A stretch of DNA of 64,000 bases from Acinetobacter sp. S54 (GCF_016624945.1 NZ_JACVUI010000003.1:434001-498000); one strand, 5' to 3'. Positions 8,287 to 17,919 are shown, counted from the stretch's first letter. Notes: generated by a model not told the origin, from the sequence alone. Numbers and translations are program-made.

Positions 8287-9408
8287 ATGTCGATCATCGA
8301 TATTGGCAGTCAGGTTCGGGAAGGTGAAGAGCTAGATGTCGTGGCAGTAGAAAACTGGCTTAAACAACAAGGCATTGCTTTACATGGCGAAGTAAAGGTG
8401 ACTCAATATACAGGTGGAGCATCAAATTGGACTTATCGCTTACAATATGACAATGCTGACTTAATTTTACGCCGACCACCTGTAGGAACCAAAGCGAAGT
8501 CGGCACATGACATGGCGCGTGAATATTTAGTACAGAAGAATCTTGCACAATCTTATCCCGTTGTGCCAGAAATGGTGGCTTTGTGTCAGGATGAATCTAT
8601 CATTGGCTGTGACTTCTATGTCATGAAACGTATTGAGGGCATTATTCCTCGAGCTAAACTTCCTCCTGAGCTCAATTTTACAGAGCAGGATGTCCATGAA
8701 TTATGTGTAAATGTGCTCGATAAATTAATCGAACTGCATCAAGTGCCTTATCAAGACACGCCGCTTGCTCATATTGGTAAGGGTGAAGGCTATTGCCGTC
8801 GACAAGTGGAAGGTTGGGATAAACGCTATGAAAAAGCCAAGACCATCAATGTTCCATCTTTTCATTATGTCAGGACGTGGTTGCTTGACAATATTCCGAA
8901 CGACTCAACCACCTGTATTATTCATAATGACTGGCGTTTTGATAATGTAATTTTAAATCCTGAACAACCGACTCAGGTCATTGGGGTACTGGATTGGGAA
9001 ATGGCAACACTAGGCGATCCATTGATGGATTTAGGTAGTGCCTTAGCCTATTGGGTAGAAGATACAGATAACATGATTTTTAAATCTACTCGCAGACAAC
9101 CTACCAATTTAAAAGGCATGTTTAACCGTAAACAAGTAGTAAATTATTATCTGGAAAAAACAGGTCTAAGCACCGAAAATTGGACCTTTTACGAAGTCTT
9201 TGGTGTATTTCGTCTGGCTGTCATTGCTCAGCAAATTTATTATCGCTACTTTCATAAACAAACTAAAAATCCAGCGTTTAAAGACTTCTGGATTGTTATT
9301 CATGCCTTGCATGTGCGTGCTTTGAAATTGATTGCACAGAAAAAATTACAGGATTCAGAGATTGCTCAAAAATATCTAACCCAAGTGAAGCGAGTGCTAA
9401 AACAATGA
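8287..9408 (+). CDS. APH/ACAD10-type phosphotransferase family protein
   Basis: 373 aa protein of the aminoglycoside/choline kinase fold. The catalytic loop IIHNDWRFDNVILNP fits HxDxxxxN, and the metal-binding segment VLDWEMATLGDPLMD follows. The N-lobe has GGASNWTYRL as the nucleotide loop. This subgroup matches the kinase domain fused to acyl-CoA dehydrogenase in animal ACAD10/11 and the LvaA-type kinase of levulinate catabolism, both known to act on 4-hydroxyacyl-CoA. It is not expected to be an antibiotic resistance gene. Its TGA overlaps the start of the next gene (ATGA), indicating translational coupling. Confidence 0.88.
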   Translation: MSIIDIGSQVREGEELDVVAVENWLKQQGIALHGEVKVTQYTGGASNWTYRLQYDNADLILRRPPVGTKAKSAHDMAREYLVQKNLAQSYPVVPEMVALCQDESIIGCDFYVMKRIEGIIPRAKLPPELNFTEQDVHELCVNVLDKLIELHQVPYQDTPLAHIGKGEGYCRRQVEGWDKRYEKAKTINVPSFHYVRTWLLDNIPNDSTTCIIHNDWRFDNVILNPEQPTQVIGVLDWEMATLGDPLMDLGSALAYWVEDTDNMIFKSTRRQPTNLKGMFNRKQVVNYYLEKTGLSTENWTFYEVFGVFRLAVIAQQIYYRYFHKQTKNPAFKDFWIVIHALHVRALKLIAQKKLQDSEIAQKYLTQVKRVLKQ

Positions 9409-10103
9409 CCACGATCTATTTAGTCCGTCACGGTCAGGCGTCTTTTGGCAAAAGTAATTATGATGAGCTTTCTCCAAACGGTGAAGCTCAGGCCACATTA
9501 TTAGGGCAATATTTTAAGGATATTTTGAAGGAACAGCCTTATATAGTAGCGGGTACGATGCAACGTCATTTACAAACTGCACAAGGCGCATTAAATGAAT
9601 GTTTTCCTGAAGCTGTCATTCATACTGATGGGGGTTGGAATGAGTTTAATCATCAACAAGTTTTTGCCCATTATGAACCTCGATTTAAACAACCAGAGCT
9701 TCTTAAGGAAGATGTAGCGAAAGAAGAAAACCCTCGTGCTTATTTGGCTAAAATTTTTGAAGGTGCAATCTCACGCTGGACAGATGGTGAATTCCATCAT
9801 GAATATGAAGAGTCATGGCCACACTTCAAGCAGCGCGTAGAAGCAACTTTACAGGATTTATGCGACGAACTAGCGCAAACTAAACCGCGCTACGCGGTGG
9901 TTTTCACTTCGGGTGGCGTAATTTCTGTTGTTGCAGGAAAGATTCTGGAACTGAATTCTAATCGTACTTTTGCATTAAATTGGGCAATTGCCAATACCAG
10001 TCTGACGACTTTGCGATTGGTTGGAAATGAACCACAGCTTTTGAGTTTAAATGAACATCATTTTATCAAAGCAGCAAATCCTGACTTGCTTACATGGATA
10101 TAA
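9405..10103 (+). CDS. Histidine phosphatase family protein
   Basis: 232 aa, with the branch-1 histidine phosphatase signature YLVRHGQASFG at the N-terminus (phospho-accepting His in RHG) and the second catalytic region near VVFTSGGVISV, where Ser/Gly replaces the more usual His-containing stretch. It overlaps the kinase gene by 4 nt and is followed 12 bp later by an SDR gene. Within this operon it may remove phosphate from an intermediate or act as a proofreading phosphatase; the actual substrate is not visible. Phosphoglycerate mutase activity is unlikely given the context. Confidence 0.86.
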   Translation: MTTIYLVRHGQASFGKSNYDELSPNGEAQATLLGQYFKDILKEQPYIVAGTMQRHLQTAQGALNECFPEAVIHTDGGWNEFNHQQVFAHYEPRFKQPELLKEDVAKEENPRAYLAKIFEGAISRWTDGEFHHEYEESWPHFKQRVEATLQDLCDELAQTKPRYAVVFTSGGVISVVAGKILELNSNRTFALNWAIANTSLTTLRLVGNEPQLLSLNEHHFIKAANPDLLTWI

Positions 10104-10115
10104 AAGGATTTTATT

Positions 10116-10859
10116 ATGAGAAAAACAATTTTAATTACGGGTGCTAGCTCTGGATTGGGAGCGGGCATGGCAAGAGAGTTTGCAAACAAAGGTTACAACC
10201 TAGCCATTTGTGCTAGACGTTTGGAACGTTTGGAGGAGCTGCAAACGGAGTTGCAAAACCAATATGGTATAAAAGTGATTGCAAAAGTGCTGGACGTGAC
10301 TGATTACGATCAAGTATTTGAGGTATTTAAAGCCTTTAAACATGAGTTTGGAAGCCTTGATCGTATTATTGTCAATGCCGGTGTGGGTAACGGTCGTCGT
10401 ATTGGTAAAGGTAATTTTGAAATTAATCGCGCCACTGCAGAAACCAATTTTATTTCTGCATTAGCTCAATGTGAAGCTGCTGTTGAAATTTTTCGTGAAC
10501 AAAATGCTGGGCATTTGGTGGTTATTTCATCAATGAGTGCAATGCGTGGATTACCAAAACATCTTTCAACTTATGCTGCAAGTAAAGCTGCTGTTGCCCA
10601 CTTAGCTGAAGGTATTCGAGCTGAATTGATTGATACACCCATTAAAGTTTCTACCATTTTTCCAGGTTATATTCGTACCGAACTAAATGAAGGGGCTAAA
10701 CATTTACCGTTTGAAGTGGATGAAAAAACTGGATCGCGTCTTTTGGTTAAAGCGATTGAGAAAGAACCAGTAAAAGCTTATGTACCTCAATGGCCGTGGC
10801 TTCCAATGGGAATTGCCATGAAAGTTTTACCGCTTAGACTGGTCAATAAATTAGGCTAG
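10116..10859 (+). CDS. Short-chain dehydrogenase/reductase
   Basis: 247 aa classical SDR. The cofactor motif is GASSGLGAGMA near the start, NAG appears in IIVNAGVGNG, and the catalytic Ser and Tyr-x3-Lys are in SSMSAMRG and YAASK. AAAGGA precedes the ATG. It is the last gene of the acyl-CoA dehydrogenase/kinase operon and is followed by a terminator. A role in oxidising or reducing a hydroxyacyl or ketoacyl intermediate of the same pathway is inferred from position only. Confidence 0.9.
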   Translation: MRKTILITGASSGLGAGMAREFANKGYNLAICARRLERLEELQTELQNQYGIKVIAKVLDVTDYDQVFEVFKAFKHEFGSLDRIIVNAGVGNGRRIGKGNFEINRATAETNFISALAQCEAAVEIFREQNAGHLVVISSMSAMRGLPKHLSTYAASKAAVAHLAEGIRAELIDTPIKVSTIFPGYIRTELNEGAKHLPFEVDEKTGSRLLVKAIEKEPVKAYVPQWPWLPMGIAMKVLPLRLVNKLG

Positions 10860-10871
10860 TTTTTATTTTAT

Positions 10872-10908
10872 GAGATAGTATTTAATTTAATGCTATCTCT
10901 TTTTTTTT
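10872..10908 (+). terminator. Rho-independent terminator of the acyl-CoA dehydrogenase operon
   Basis: gagatagtatt (10872-10882) pairs with aatgctatctc (10889-10899), with one G-U pair and a short A/T loop. A run of T follows on the plus strand, just after the SDR stop codon. Confidence 0.85.
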
Positions 10909-10911
10909 ACG

Positions 10912-11217
10912 TTATTTGAGTAATTTCCGATATTGAATAAAGCCTGACTGATCTGCAACACGATCGTACAGCATACGTGCCTGAGCGTTATTCTCCTGCG
11001 TTAGCCAATACACGCGTGAGCAATTATTTTGCTTCGCTTCCACATACACAGCTTCTATAAGCTTGCGTCCGAAACCACAAACTCGTCGCTGTGGACTAAC
11101 AAATAAATCCTGTAAATAACAATAATTTTCGATCGTCCATGTACTTCGATGAAAGATATAATGCACGAATCCTACAAGTTCATGCGCTTCATCTTCTATT
11201 ACCAAACAATAAATGGG
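10912..11217 (-). pseudogene. GNAT N-acetyltransferase remnant lacking its N-terminus
   Basis: The frame encodes a clear GNAT core: LVGFVHYIF, YLQDLFVSPQRR and GFGRKLIEAVY (acetyl-CoA loop), then WLTQENNAQARMLYDRVA. Only about 100 residues are open, whereas this family normally has about 145-150. Reading upstream, the frame continues as PIYC before TTG 11205 and then meets TAA at 11220-11218, with no ATG. The residues before the stop still fit the family, so about 45-50 N-terminal residues are lost. I found no N-terminal half in the 270 bp of non-coding sequence further upstream. The most likely reading is a 5'-truncated pseudogene. Confidence 0.75.
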
Positions 11218-11486
11218 TTAAAATATTATTGAGTTAATTTACATGTTAAAAATACAGTGTTTGTCCATCAAAATAAAGCAGATAACTTCATTATTTTATT
11301 TGAAAAATCAATCAAATAATCGAACTAAAAATCTCGTGATGGTCTTTGAAATTCTACGATATTTTTGAATGTATTTTATACACTGGAAAGAATTAAAAAT
11401 TTATCAAAGGGTATAATAAAAATAATAGGCTAATGCAAAAATAAGGACTATACTGGGGATAATTATAAACAACATGAGATCATAAA

Positions 11487-11684
11487 ATGCTTTTAAAATT
11501 TGCAATTCGATTCATGGCTGTATTGTTAGCCGTATTAATTTTGGCTGCTATCATCATTCATTTCTCCTTCTCAAGTAAGTTAACGACTGATCTTTGGATT
11601 ATCATCGTACCTATAATTCTTGCGGCACCAATTTTAACCTCCGTAGTTCTTACTAAAGACGATGAGTTAAATGGTTTGCGTTAA
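11487..11684 (+). CDS. Small membrane protein, 65 aa, function unknown
   Basis: The product has two hydrophobic spans (about residues 4-27 and 35-55) joined by a short polar loop, and a charged C-terminus (TKDDELNG). I do not recognise a named family. It is monocistronic: the 280 bp upstream carry no gene, and a terminator hairpin follows directly. The ATG has only a weak ribosome binding site (GAGAT). Confidence 0.6.
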   Translation: MLLKFAIRFMAVLLAVLILAAIIIHFSFSSKLTTDLWIIIVPIILAAPILTSVVLTKDDELNGLR

Positions 11685-11710
11685 TCCGTGATAAGACGGT
11701 TTAAACAATG

Positions 11711-11738
11711 AAAAGCTTGCCCAAAAGGTGGGCTTTTT
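11711..11738 (+). terminator. Rho-independent terminator after the small membrane protein gene
   Basis: The stem aaagc/ttgcc with ggtgg/gcttt uses several G-T wobbles around a short A-rich loop. A T-run follows at 11733-11739. Confidence 0.75.
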
Positions 11739-11825
11739 TCATAGCGTTATATATGATCAGTCTAATAGGTGCTGCTTAACAATTTTTTATATTTAAACGC
11801 TTTAAATTTCATTAAGATAGATGCA

Positions 11826-12422
11826 ATGAATAACAATGAGCTAATCATAGAATCTCACCCACTTGAACCTTTTTTACCAGCCAATGCACGTTTGCTGATG
11901 TTAGGCAGTTTTCCCCCTCCTAAAGAGCGCTGGAAAATGGATTTTTATTATCCAAATTTTCAGAACGATATGTGGCGAATTTTTGGTTATGTTTTCTTTA
12001 ATGATAAAAACCATTTTCTGAATTTAGCTGATAAAAATTTTAAAGAACAACAAATACGCGAGTTTTTAATCGAAAAAGGAATAGCTATTTTTGATACAGC
12101 ATTACAAATCCAACGTTTAAAAGGCAACGCCTCAGATAAATTTCTGGAAATCATTACGCCGACCAATCTACAGGATTTGCTTGAACAAATTCCCTACTGT
12201 AATACAGTAATGACGACAGGAGATAAAGCCACGGATACACTGATGTTATCCTTACCAGAAAATACTGAAAAACCACAGATTGGACATTCAACTCACGCCT
12301 ATTTTTTAGAACGAAAACTTTCTTTATATCGTATGCCATCTTCTTCCAGAGCTTATCCTTTATCTCTTGAAAAAAAAGCAGAGGCTTATCGTCCACTATT
12401 TGAAAATATTGGTTTAGTTTAA
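11826..12422 (+). CDS. Uracil/hypoxanthine-DNA glycosylase-like protein
   Basis: 198 aa from ATG 11826, placing LLMLGSFPPPKERW about 25 residues in. LGSFP is the conserved first motif of the uracil-DNA glycosylase superfamily branch that includes mismatch-specific and deoxyinosine glycosylases; QNDMWRIFG follows it as in those proteins. The C-terminal SSSRAYPLSLEKK is where the family has its second DNA-contact motif. The frame is open upstream to 11769, but that extension is not family-like, so I chose the internal start. The lesion specificity cannot be told. It is a single gene, convergent with the phospholipase D gene. Confidence 0.72.
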   Translation: MNNNELIIESHPLEPFLPANARLLMLGSFPPPKERWKMDFYYPNFQNDMWRIFGYVFFNDKNHFLNLADKNFKEQQIREFLIEKGIAIFDTALQIQRLKGNASDKFLEIITPTNLQDLLEQIPYCNTVMTTGDKATDTLMLSLPENTEKPQIGHSTHAYFLERKLSLYRMPSSSRAYPLSLEKKAEAYRPLFENIGLV

Positions 12423-12493
12423 GAAGTGAAGATATAAATGTTGATATTCCACTGGAAATTCTAGGATTATGTTTATTTAAGTGTAAAGTCTAA

Positions 12494-14062
12494 TCACATC
12501 ATCCATTCAATAGGTAAATAAGCCACGATTTTCATCATAAAACGCTGAAATTTTGTGGTTCCAGGATCCTGATCATACGTCATAGTTTTTCCATCGCTCT
12601 TATACTCTATCCAGTTGATATTTCCTTGATCATTGAGTTTCAGTTCATAGGCAACTTGGGGTAAATATTGATCTAATACTTCTGTAATTTCATTTTGTAA
12701 TGCATCAGATTCAACCACCAAACCCACTTCAGTATTTAAATGTGCCGATCTTGGATCAAAATTGAATGAGCCAATAAAGACCTTTCCATCAATATCAAAA
12801 AACTTCGCGTGTAAACTGGAACTACTTTTTCCTTTGGCTGGAATGACTCGCCCAGTCACTTTTTCATACCATGTAGGTTTTGTTCGCTCTAGTAAGGGTT
12901 TAAACTCATAAAGTTTGACGCCATTTTGCAATAGTTTTTTTCGGTACTGGCAATAGAAGGCATGAACAATAGCCACATCATTGGCGGCAAATGAGTTGGT
13001 TAAAACCCGAACTTTTGTTCCCTGTCGACTTAATTGGGAAAGATATTCTGCCCCTTTTTCAGTAGGAACAAAATAAGCTGAAACCAGTTCAATATGCTGT
13101 TGAGGATAGCCCATAATTTTTATCATTTGATTATAAATCAGCTCTTGATCGCGGGCCTGTCCAAGAATCTTATTGGGACGATCTGCGACAAAATACGCTT
13201 TGGCCCACTGTACAGAACGTAATTGCAAGGCTTCATTCAGTTCATTTTGTGCATCATTGATTCGATTTTCAGTCGGTGTATAGCTATTATCAATTTTTTC
13301 ATAAACTTTTCTAAGTTCGACAAGCTGTTTGGCGGTTCCATTTCCGACCAATTGGTTGACGGGAATACTCAGTTCATTATTCCAAAACTCATTAAAGAGA
13401 TTTTCGGCTTGATCTGCAGCCGTGCCAAAAAATAAAATGTCCAGATCAGTAAACTGAAACTTATAACTGGCATCAAAGTATTCACTACTAATATTACGGC
13501 CACCAGTGACCGCGATTGTATCATCTGCAATAATGAGTTTATTGTGCATACGATGATTAATCTGCTTGAACCTAAACAAGTAGTCTATGATTTTAAAATT
13601 CCTAAATTGATAAGGATTAAACAGCTTGATTTGAAAATTGGGATGTTGAGATAAAGCGCGCAGTGTTTGATCAAGTTTATTACCATTTTGGTCATCAATC
13701 ATGAGGCGAATTTTTATCCCACGATCTGCTGCTTTTACTAATTCTTTGAGCATAAGCTGGCCAACATAATCGTTCTGCCAAATATAATATTGTAAATCAA
13801 TAGTATGTTGGGCTTTCCGAATAAGATGGATACGTGAAGCAATGCTGGCAAAAGCATCATCTAGAGGAATAAATGCAGTTCGTCCTTTTTCAAGGTTTTC
13901 TTGGGTAGATGGGTCATTTAACCAATTACTTTTATTCAAAATATTATTTCCTTGAGAGGCGTAACTAGATTGGGGGAACCAAGTCGTCATCACTATAAAA
14001 AACATACATGTCAGACATATTCTTATTATTGGTTCAAAGCATTTACTCCAAATTTTTTGCAT
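12494..14062 (-). CDS. Phospholipase D family protein, ClsC-like
   Basis: 522 aa with two HKD catalytic motifs: HNKLIIADDT (about residue 169) and LHAKFFDIDG (about residue 414), each with the expected downstream GG(R)NIS or GSFNFDPRS. A hydrophobic N-terminal segment (LTCMFFIVMTTWF) ending near SSYASQG looks like a signal peptide or anchor. The layout, length and YYIWQNDYVG stretch fit the ClsC/YmdC branch of cardiolipin synthases, which condense phospholipids. There is no adjacent ymdB-type gene. Phospholipase activity rather than synthesis remains possible. Confidence 0.86.
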   Translation of the reverse strand: MQKIWSKCFEPIIRICLTCMFFIVMTTWFPQSSYASQGNNILNKSNWLNDPSTQENLEKGRTAFIPLDDAFASIASRIHLIRKAQHTIDLQYYIWQNDYVGQLMLKELVKAADRGIKIRLMIDDQNGNKLDQTLRALSQHPNFQIKLFNPYQFRNFKIIDYLFRFKQINHRMHNKLIIADDTIAVTGGRNISSEYFDASYKFQFTDLDILFFGTAADQAENLFNEFWNNELSIPVNQLVGNGTAKQLVELRKVYEKIDNSYTPTENRINDAQNELNEALQLRSVQWAKAYFVADRPNKILGQARDQELIYNQMIKIMGYPQQHIELVSAYFVPTEKGAEYLSQLSRQGTKVRVLTNSFAANDVAIVHAFYCQYRKKLLQNGVKLYEFKPLLERTKPTWYEKVTGRVIPAKGKSSSSLHAKFFDIDGKVFIGSFNFDPRSAHLNTEVGLVVESDALQNEITEVLDQYLPQVAYELKLNDQGNINWIEYKSDGKTMTYDQDPGTTKFQRFMMKIVAYLPIEWMM

Positions 14063-14234
14063 ACACCCATTCCTTAAAACATGAGAAAAGTAAAAATTAT
14101 TTTCAAGCTAGTTATTTGAATTGTATCAATTATCTCAAATATGAATTGTTGATATTTAGCTAATAAAATTTTAATAGAAAAAGGTGACGACATCATGTAG
14201 CAAAATACTTAAATCTATTTTTGATAAAAGTATA

Positions 14235-14264
14235 TTCACATTAGTACTATACTGGGGTATAGTA
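14235..14264 (+). promoter_or_regulatory. frmR promoter with overlapping FrmR-type operator
   Basis: A -35 TTCACA (14235-14240) and a -10 TATAGT (14258-14263) are separated by 17 bp. Overlapping the -10 is the inverted repeat tactata (14245-14251), ctgggg, tatagta (14258-14264). An A/T-rich repeat flanking a G/C run is the known operator layout of the FrmR/RcnR/CsoR family. Repression by the gene product directly downstream is inferred. Confidence 0.8.
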
Positions 14265-14289
14265 TTAAAAGATATAAATGGAACTGCTT

Positions 14290-15695
<1,406 letters not shown>

Positions 15696-15725
15696 ACGTC
15701 CTATTTTTGTTTTAGCTACATATAT

Positions 15726-15751
15726 GCCTCAGGAATGAATTTTCCTGAGGC
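15726..15751. repeat. Perfect 10-bp hairpin after frmA
   Basis: gcctcaggaa (15726-15735) pairs exactly with ttcctgaggc (15742-15751). It lies 30 bp after the frmA stop and probably ends that transcript, although no clear T-run follows. Confidence 0.5.
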
Positions 15752-15994
15752 AGAGGATTGGCCATTCATAAAAATGTTCTCCATTACCATTTCCTGCCAG
15801 ATGAAGATAAATACCTCGATGTCTTTTTGATAAAAGTTTACAGATAAAACCTACTAATAAGATGACAGTGAAAACATTTAAAAGTGTATATTGTTCTGCC
15901 CAATTATATAAAGTAGATAGGGGTCTAAACAGTATTGATGATTTTTTACACATGCTTCAATCAGATAAAATGAGTAAAAATAGATAACAAACAC

Positions 15995-16023
15995 TTGTCA
16001 AATCCCTAAACACAGAGTATGTT
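15995..16023 (+). promoter_or_regulatory. Putative sigma-70 promoter for the DAHP synthase leader
   Basis: TTGTCA (15995-16000) and TATGTT (16018-16023) with 17 bp between them. Transcription would start near 16030, about 30 nt before the first leader-peptide ATG at 16060. The 240 bp between the frmA hairpin and this promoter hold no gene that I would support. Confidence 0.6.
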
Positions 16024-16059
16024 GAACACCAAGATATGTTTTATTTAACTGAAATAGAA

Positions 16060-16116
16060 ATGTTAAAACAACCTGTGATCAATAACGCTTATTATTACTT
16101 TTGGCAATTTAAATAG
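16060..16116 (+). CDS. Leader peptide 1, aromatic-rich (attenuator control)
   Basis: An 18-codon frame begins MLKQPVINNA and contains the run YYYFW followed by QFK and TAG. Three Tyr, two Phe and one Trp among the last eight residues are what an aromatic amino acid attenuator needs: ribosome stalling on scarce aminoacyl-tRNA selects between alternative RNA hairpins. The stop codon lies 16 nt before the first hairpin arm. An in-frame ATG at 16036 could extend it, but it would sit too close to the predicted transcription start. The assignment is from hand translation and position. Confidence 0.78.
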   Translation: MLKQPVINNAYYYFWQFK

Positions 16117-16132
16117 TTGCCTGATTGCATTC

Positions 16133-16195
16133 GGGCAGCAAAAATGGTTGCCCTTCAAGTTAATACCTGATCGGCAACCCCGGTCAGGTTTTTTT
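16133..16195 (+). terminator. Transcription attenuator with mutually exclusive hairpins
   Basis: Three overlapping pairings can be drawn. Arm 1-2: gggca (16133-16137) with tgccc (16149-16153). Arm 2-3, the antiterminator: ggttgcc (16146-16152) with ggcaacc (16173-16179), seven exact pairs. Arm 3-4, the terminator: cctgatcgg (16166-16174) with ccggtcagg (16180-16188), one wobble, followed by seven T. The antiterminator uses part of the terminator's left arm and its loop, so the two cannot coexist. This is the textbook layout of amino-acid attenuation. Confidence 0.85.
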
Positions 16196-16234
16196 ATATC
16201 TATTTCAAACCATTATTTATTTTGGAGATGTGCC

Positions 16235-16327
16235 ATGTATAACTTTATGACTTCATATTTTAGCAATGTTTATTGGTTTTACTTTAGCCAGAACCCGCAA
16301 CTAAATAGACCCACATCGCTTAGATAA
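16235..16327 (+). CDS. Leader peptide 2, aromatic-rich
   Basis: A second short frame (30 codons plus TAA) lies after the attenuator and before the DAHP synthase gene. It starts MYNFMTSYF and holds NVYWFYF. In total it has five Phe, four Tyr and one Trp in its first 17 residues. GGAG at 16224-16227 stands 7 nt before the ATG, a better ribosome site than that of leader peptide 1. A hairpin follows its stop codon, directly before the ribosome binding site of the enzyme gene, so it may control translation or a second pause step. I know of no described counterpart. Confidence 0.7.
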   Translation: MYNFMTSYFSNVYWFYFSQNPQLNRPTSLR

Positions 16328-16333
16328 ATGCTC

Positions 16334-16355
16334 GGACTGAAAATGAAATCAGTCC
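16334..16355 (+). promoter_or_regulatory. Hairpin between leader peptide 2 and the DAHP synthase start
   Basis: ggactga (16334-16340) pairs perfectly with tcagtcc (16349-16355) across an 8-nt loop. It ends 2 nt before the AAGG ribosome binding site of the gene at 16370. A ribosome finishing leader peptide 2 (stop at 16325-16327) would come close to it. Confidence 0.55.
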
Positions 16356-16369
16356 AAAGGAAAAATTAA

Positions 16370-17428
16370 ATGAACGCACTCAATAAAACTTTAATAGCAC
16401 AAAATACTTCAAAAGAAATTTCACTGAGCTTACCCTCTGAATTAAAAGCGGCATATCCGCTATCTCCTTTTTTTGCAAAACAAGTTAATGAACATCGTCA
16501 AACGATTCAAAATATACTTTCGGGTAAAGATTCACGATTAATGGTGATCACGGGCCCATGTTCCATTCATGATCCAGTTTCTGCACTAGAATACGCAACA
16601 AAATTAGTTGAATTACAAGAACAAGTGAAAGATCAAATTTTTCTGGTTATGCGTACTTATATTGAGAAACCACGTACGACTATAGGCTGGAAAGGCTTTT
16701 TATATGATCCACATCTGGATGGTTCATCTGATTTGCAATTGGGACTGGAGAAATCACGTGCTTTATATTTACAGATAGTGGAAATGGGTTTGCCGATTTC
16801 CAGCGAAATTCTAAGCCCAATGGCAACAGGTTATTTTGATGATCTTTTAGCATGGGGCGCAATTGGTGCGCGTACGAGTGAATCTCAGATTCATCGTGAA
16901 ATTTCCAGCCACATGCCCTATGCGATCGGTTTTAAAAATGGGACAGATGGCTCAATCCAGATTGCTTTAGATGCTATTCAATCTGCTAAGAATCAACATC
17001 AATTTTTAGGTATGAATCAGCACGGCTTGCCTGCAATTTTACATAGTGAGGGTAACCCATTCCCTCATTTGATTCTACGTGGTGCCAATCATGGTCCGAA
17101 TTACGATTTAGCTTCAATTGATCAGATTAAAACAAAGCACAACGGCGAATTTCCTGCGCTGGTAATTGACTGTAGTCATGGCAACAGTTCTAAAGATCCA
17201 ATGAAACAACCCGAAGTTCTAAAGCAAATTATCGCTGAGCGACAACAAAGTCATGTACGTGGAGTAATGTTAGAGAGCCACTTGATAGATGGTAATCAGA
17301 AAATATCCAATGATATGAACTATGGTCAGTCAGTTACTGATGGATGCTTGGGGTGGGATAAAACTCAACGTTTATTATTGGATATGTCTAGTCAACTTAG
17401 TCAAAATCCATTACGCCAATCAGCTTAA
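16370..17428 (+). CDS. 3-Deoxy-7-phosphoheptulonate (DAHP) synthase, class I
   Basis: 352 aa, standard for the AroF/AroG/AroH family, which condenses phosphoenolpyruvate and erythrose 4-phosphate in the first step of aromatic biosynthesis. Signatures: VITGPCSIHDP (metal-binding Cys), MRTYIEKPRTTIGWKG, GARTSESQIHRE, GFKNGTDG, LRGANHGPNYD and DCSHGNSSKDP. Which amino acid inhibits it cannot be read with certainty. The Tyr/Phe/Trp-rich leader peptides and attenuator upstream indicate control by aromatic aminoacyl-tRNA supply. A terminator follows at once, so the transcript is monocistronic apart from the leaders. Confidence 0.93.
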   Translation: MNALNKTLIAQNTSKEISLSLPSELKAAYPLSPFFAKQVNEHRQTIQNILSGKDSRLMVITGPCSIHDPVSALEYATKLVELQEQVKDQIFLVMRTYIEKPRTTIGWKGFLYDPHLDGSSDLQLGLEKSRALYLQIVEMGLPISSEILSPMATGYFDDLLAWGAIGARTSESQIHREISSHMPYAIGFKNGTDGSIQIALDAIQSAKNQHQFLGMNQHGLPAILHSEGNPFPHLILRGANHGPNYDLASIDQIKTKHNGEFPALVIDCSHGNSSKDPMKQPEVLKQIIAERQQSHVRGVMLESHLIDGNQKISNDMNYGQSVTDGCLGWDKTQRLLLDMSSQLSQNPLRQSA

Positions 17429-17433
17429 GTTTT

Positions 17434-17470
17434 AAAACCTCTCCTTCATTGTTGTCAGGAGAGGTTTTTT
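17434..17470. terminator. Bidirectional terminator between DAHP synthase and gcvH genes
   Basis: aaaacctctcct (17434-17445) pairs exactly with aggagaggtttt (17457-17468), with T-runs on both strands. It lies between convergent genes. Confidence 0.9.
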
Positions 17471-17472
17471 AT

Positions 17473-17847
17473 TTATAGTCCAGCTTCATATGCAGTATTT
17501 GAAAGTAACTGATCAACATCCGCAATATTGTCTGGTTTAATTTTGTAGATCCAGCCTTTACCATATGGATCCTCATTAATAAAATCAGGGTCATCTTCAA
17601 GTGCTGTATTGACTTCAACTACCGTGCCTGACACTGGAGCATGAATATCCGATGCTGTTTTAACAGATTCCACTACACCCGCTTGAGCACCCGCAGTTAC
17701 ACGGCTACCTACTTCAGGGGTTTCAACATATACTAAATCCCCAAGAGCATCCTGTGCATGGTCGCTAATACCAGTGACGACAAGATCACCTTCAATTTTT
17801 GCCCATTCATGGGTACTTGCATATTTCAATTCAGAAGGATGATTCAT
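17473..17847 (-). CDS. gcvH: Glycine cleavage system H protein
   Basis: 124 aa lipoyl carrier of the glycine cleavage complex. The lipoylated lysine is Lys63 in [14 protein letters not shown], and YASTHEW and [12 protein letters not shown] are family signatures. GAGGAGC-type sequence precedes the ATG. The partner genes gcvT and gcvP are not adjacent, so this H protein is encoded apart from them; they may lie elsewhere, or the protein may also serve lipoate transfer. Confidence 0.95.
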   Translation of the reverse strand: MNHPSELKYASTHEWAKIEGDLVVTGISDHAQDALGDLVYVETPEVGSRVTAGAQAGVVESVKTASDIHAPVSGTVVEVNTALEDDPDFINEDPYGKGWIYKIKPDNIADVDQLLSNTAYEAGL

Positions 17848-17919
17848 TGCAGCTCCTCGACATCCAAAGTTCGCTTATTTTAAAAGTGGTTATACATGTT
17901 TTTAAATAGAAATAAAAGC

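Noticed and set aside
8287..9408. Aminoglycoside resistance gene
   Set aside because: It has the APH fold only. The operon context and subgroup motifs point to a hydroxyacyl-CoA type kinase.
15729..15953. Minus-strand 74-codon frame after frmA
   Set aside because: It overlaps the frmA hairpin, has no ribosome binding site and no recognisable domain, and its residue mix looks like translated AT-rich spacer.
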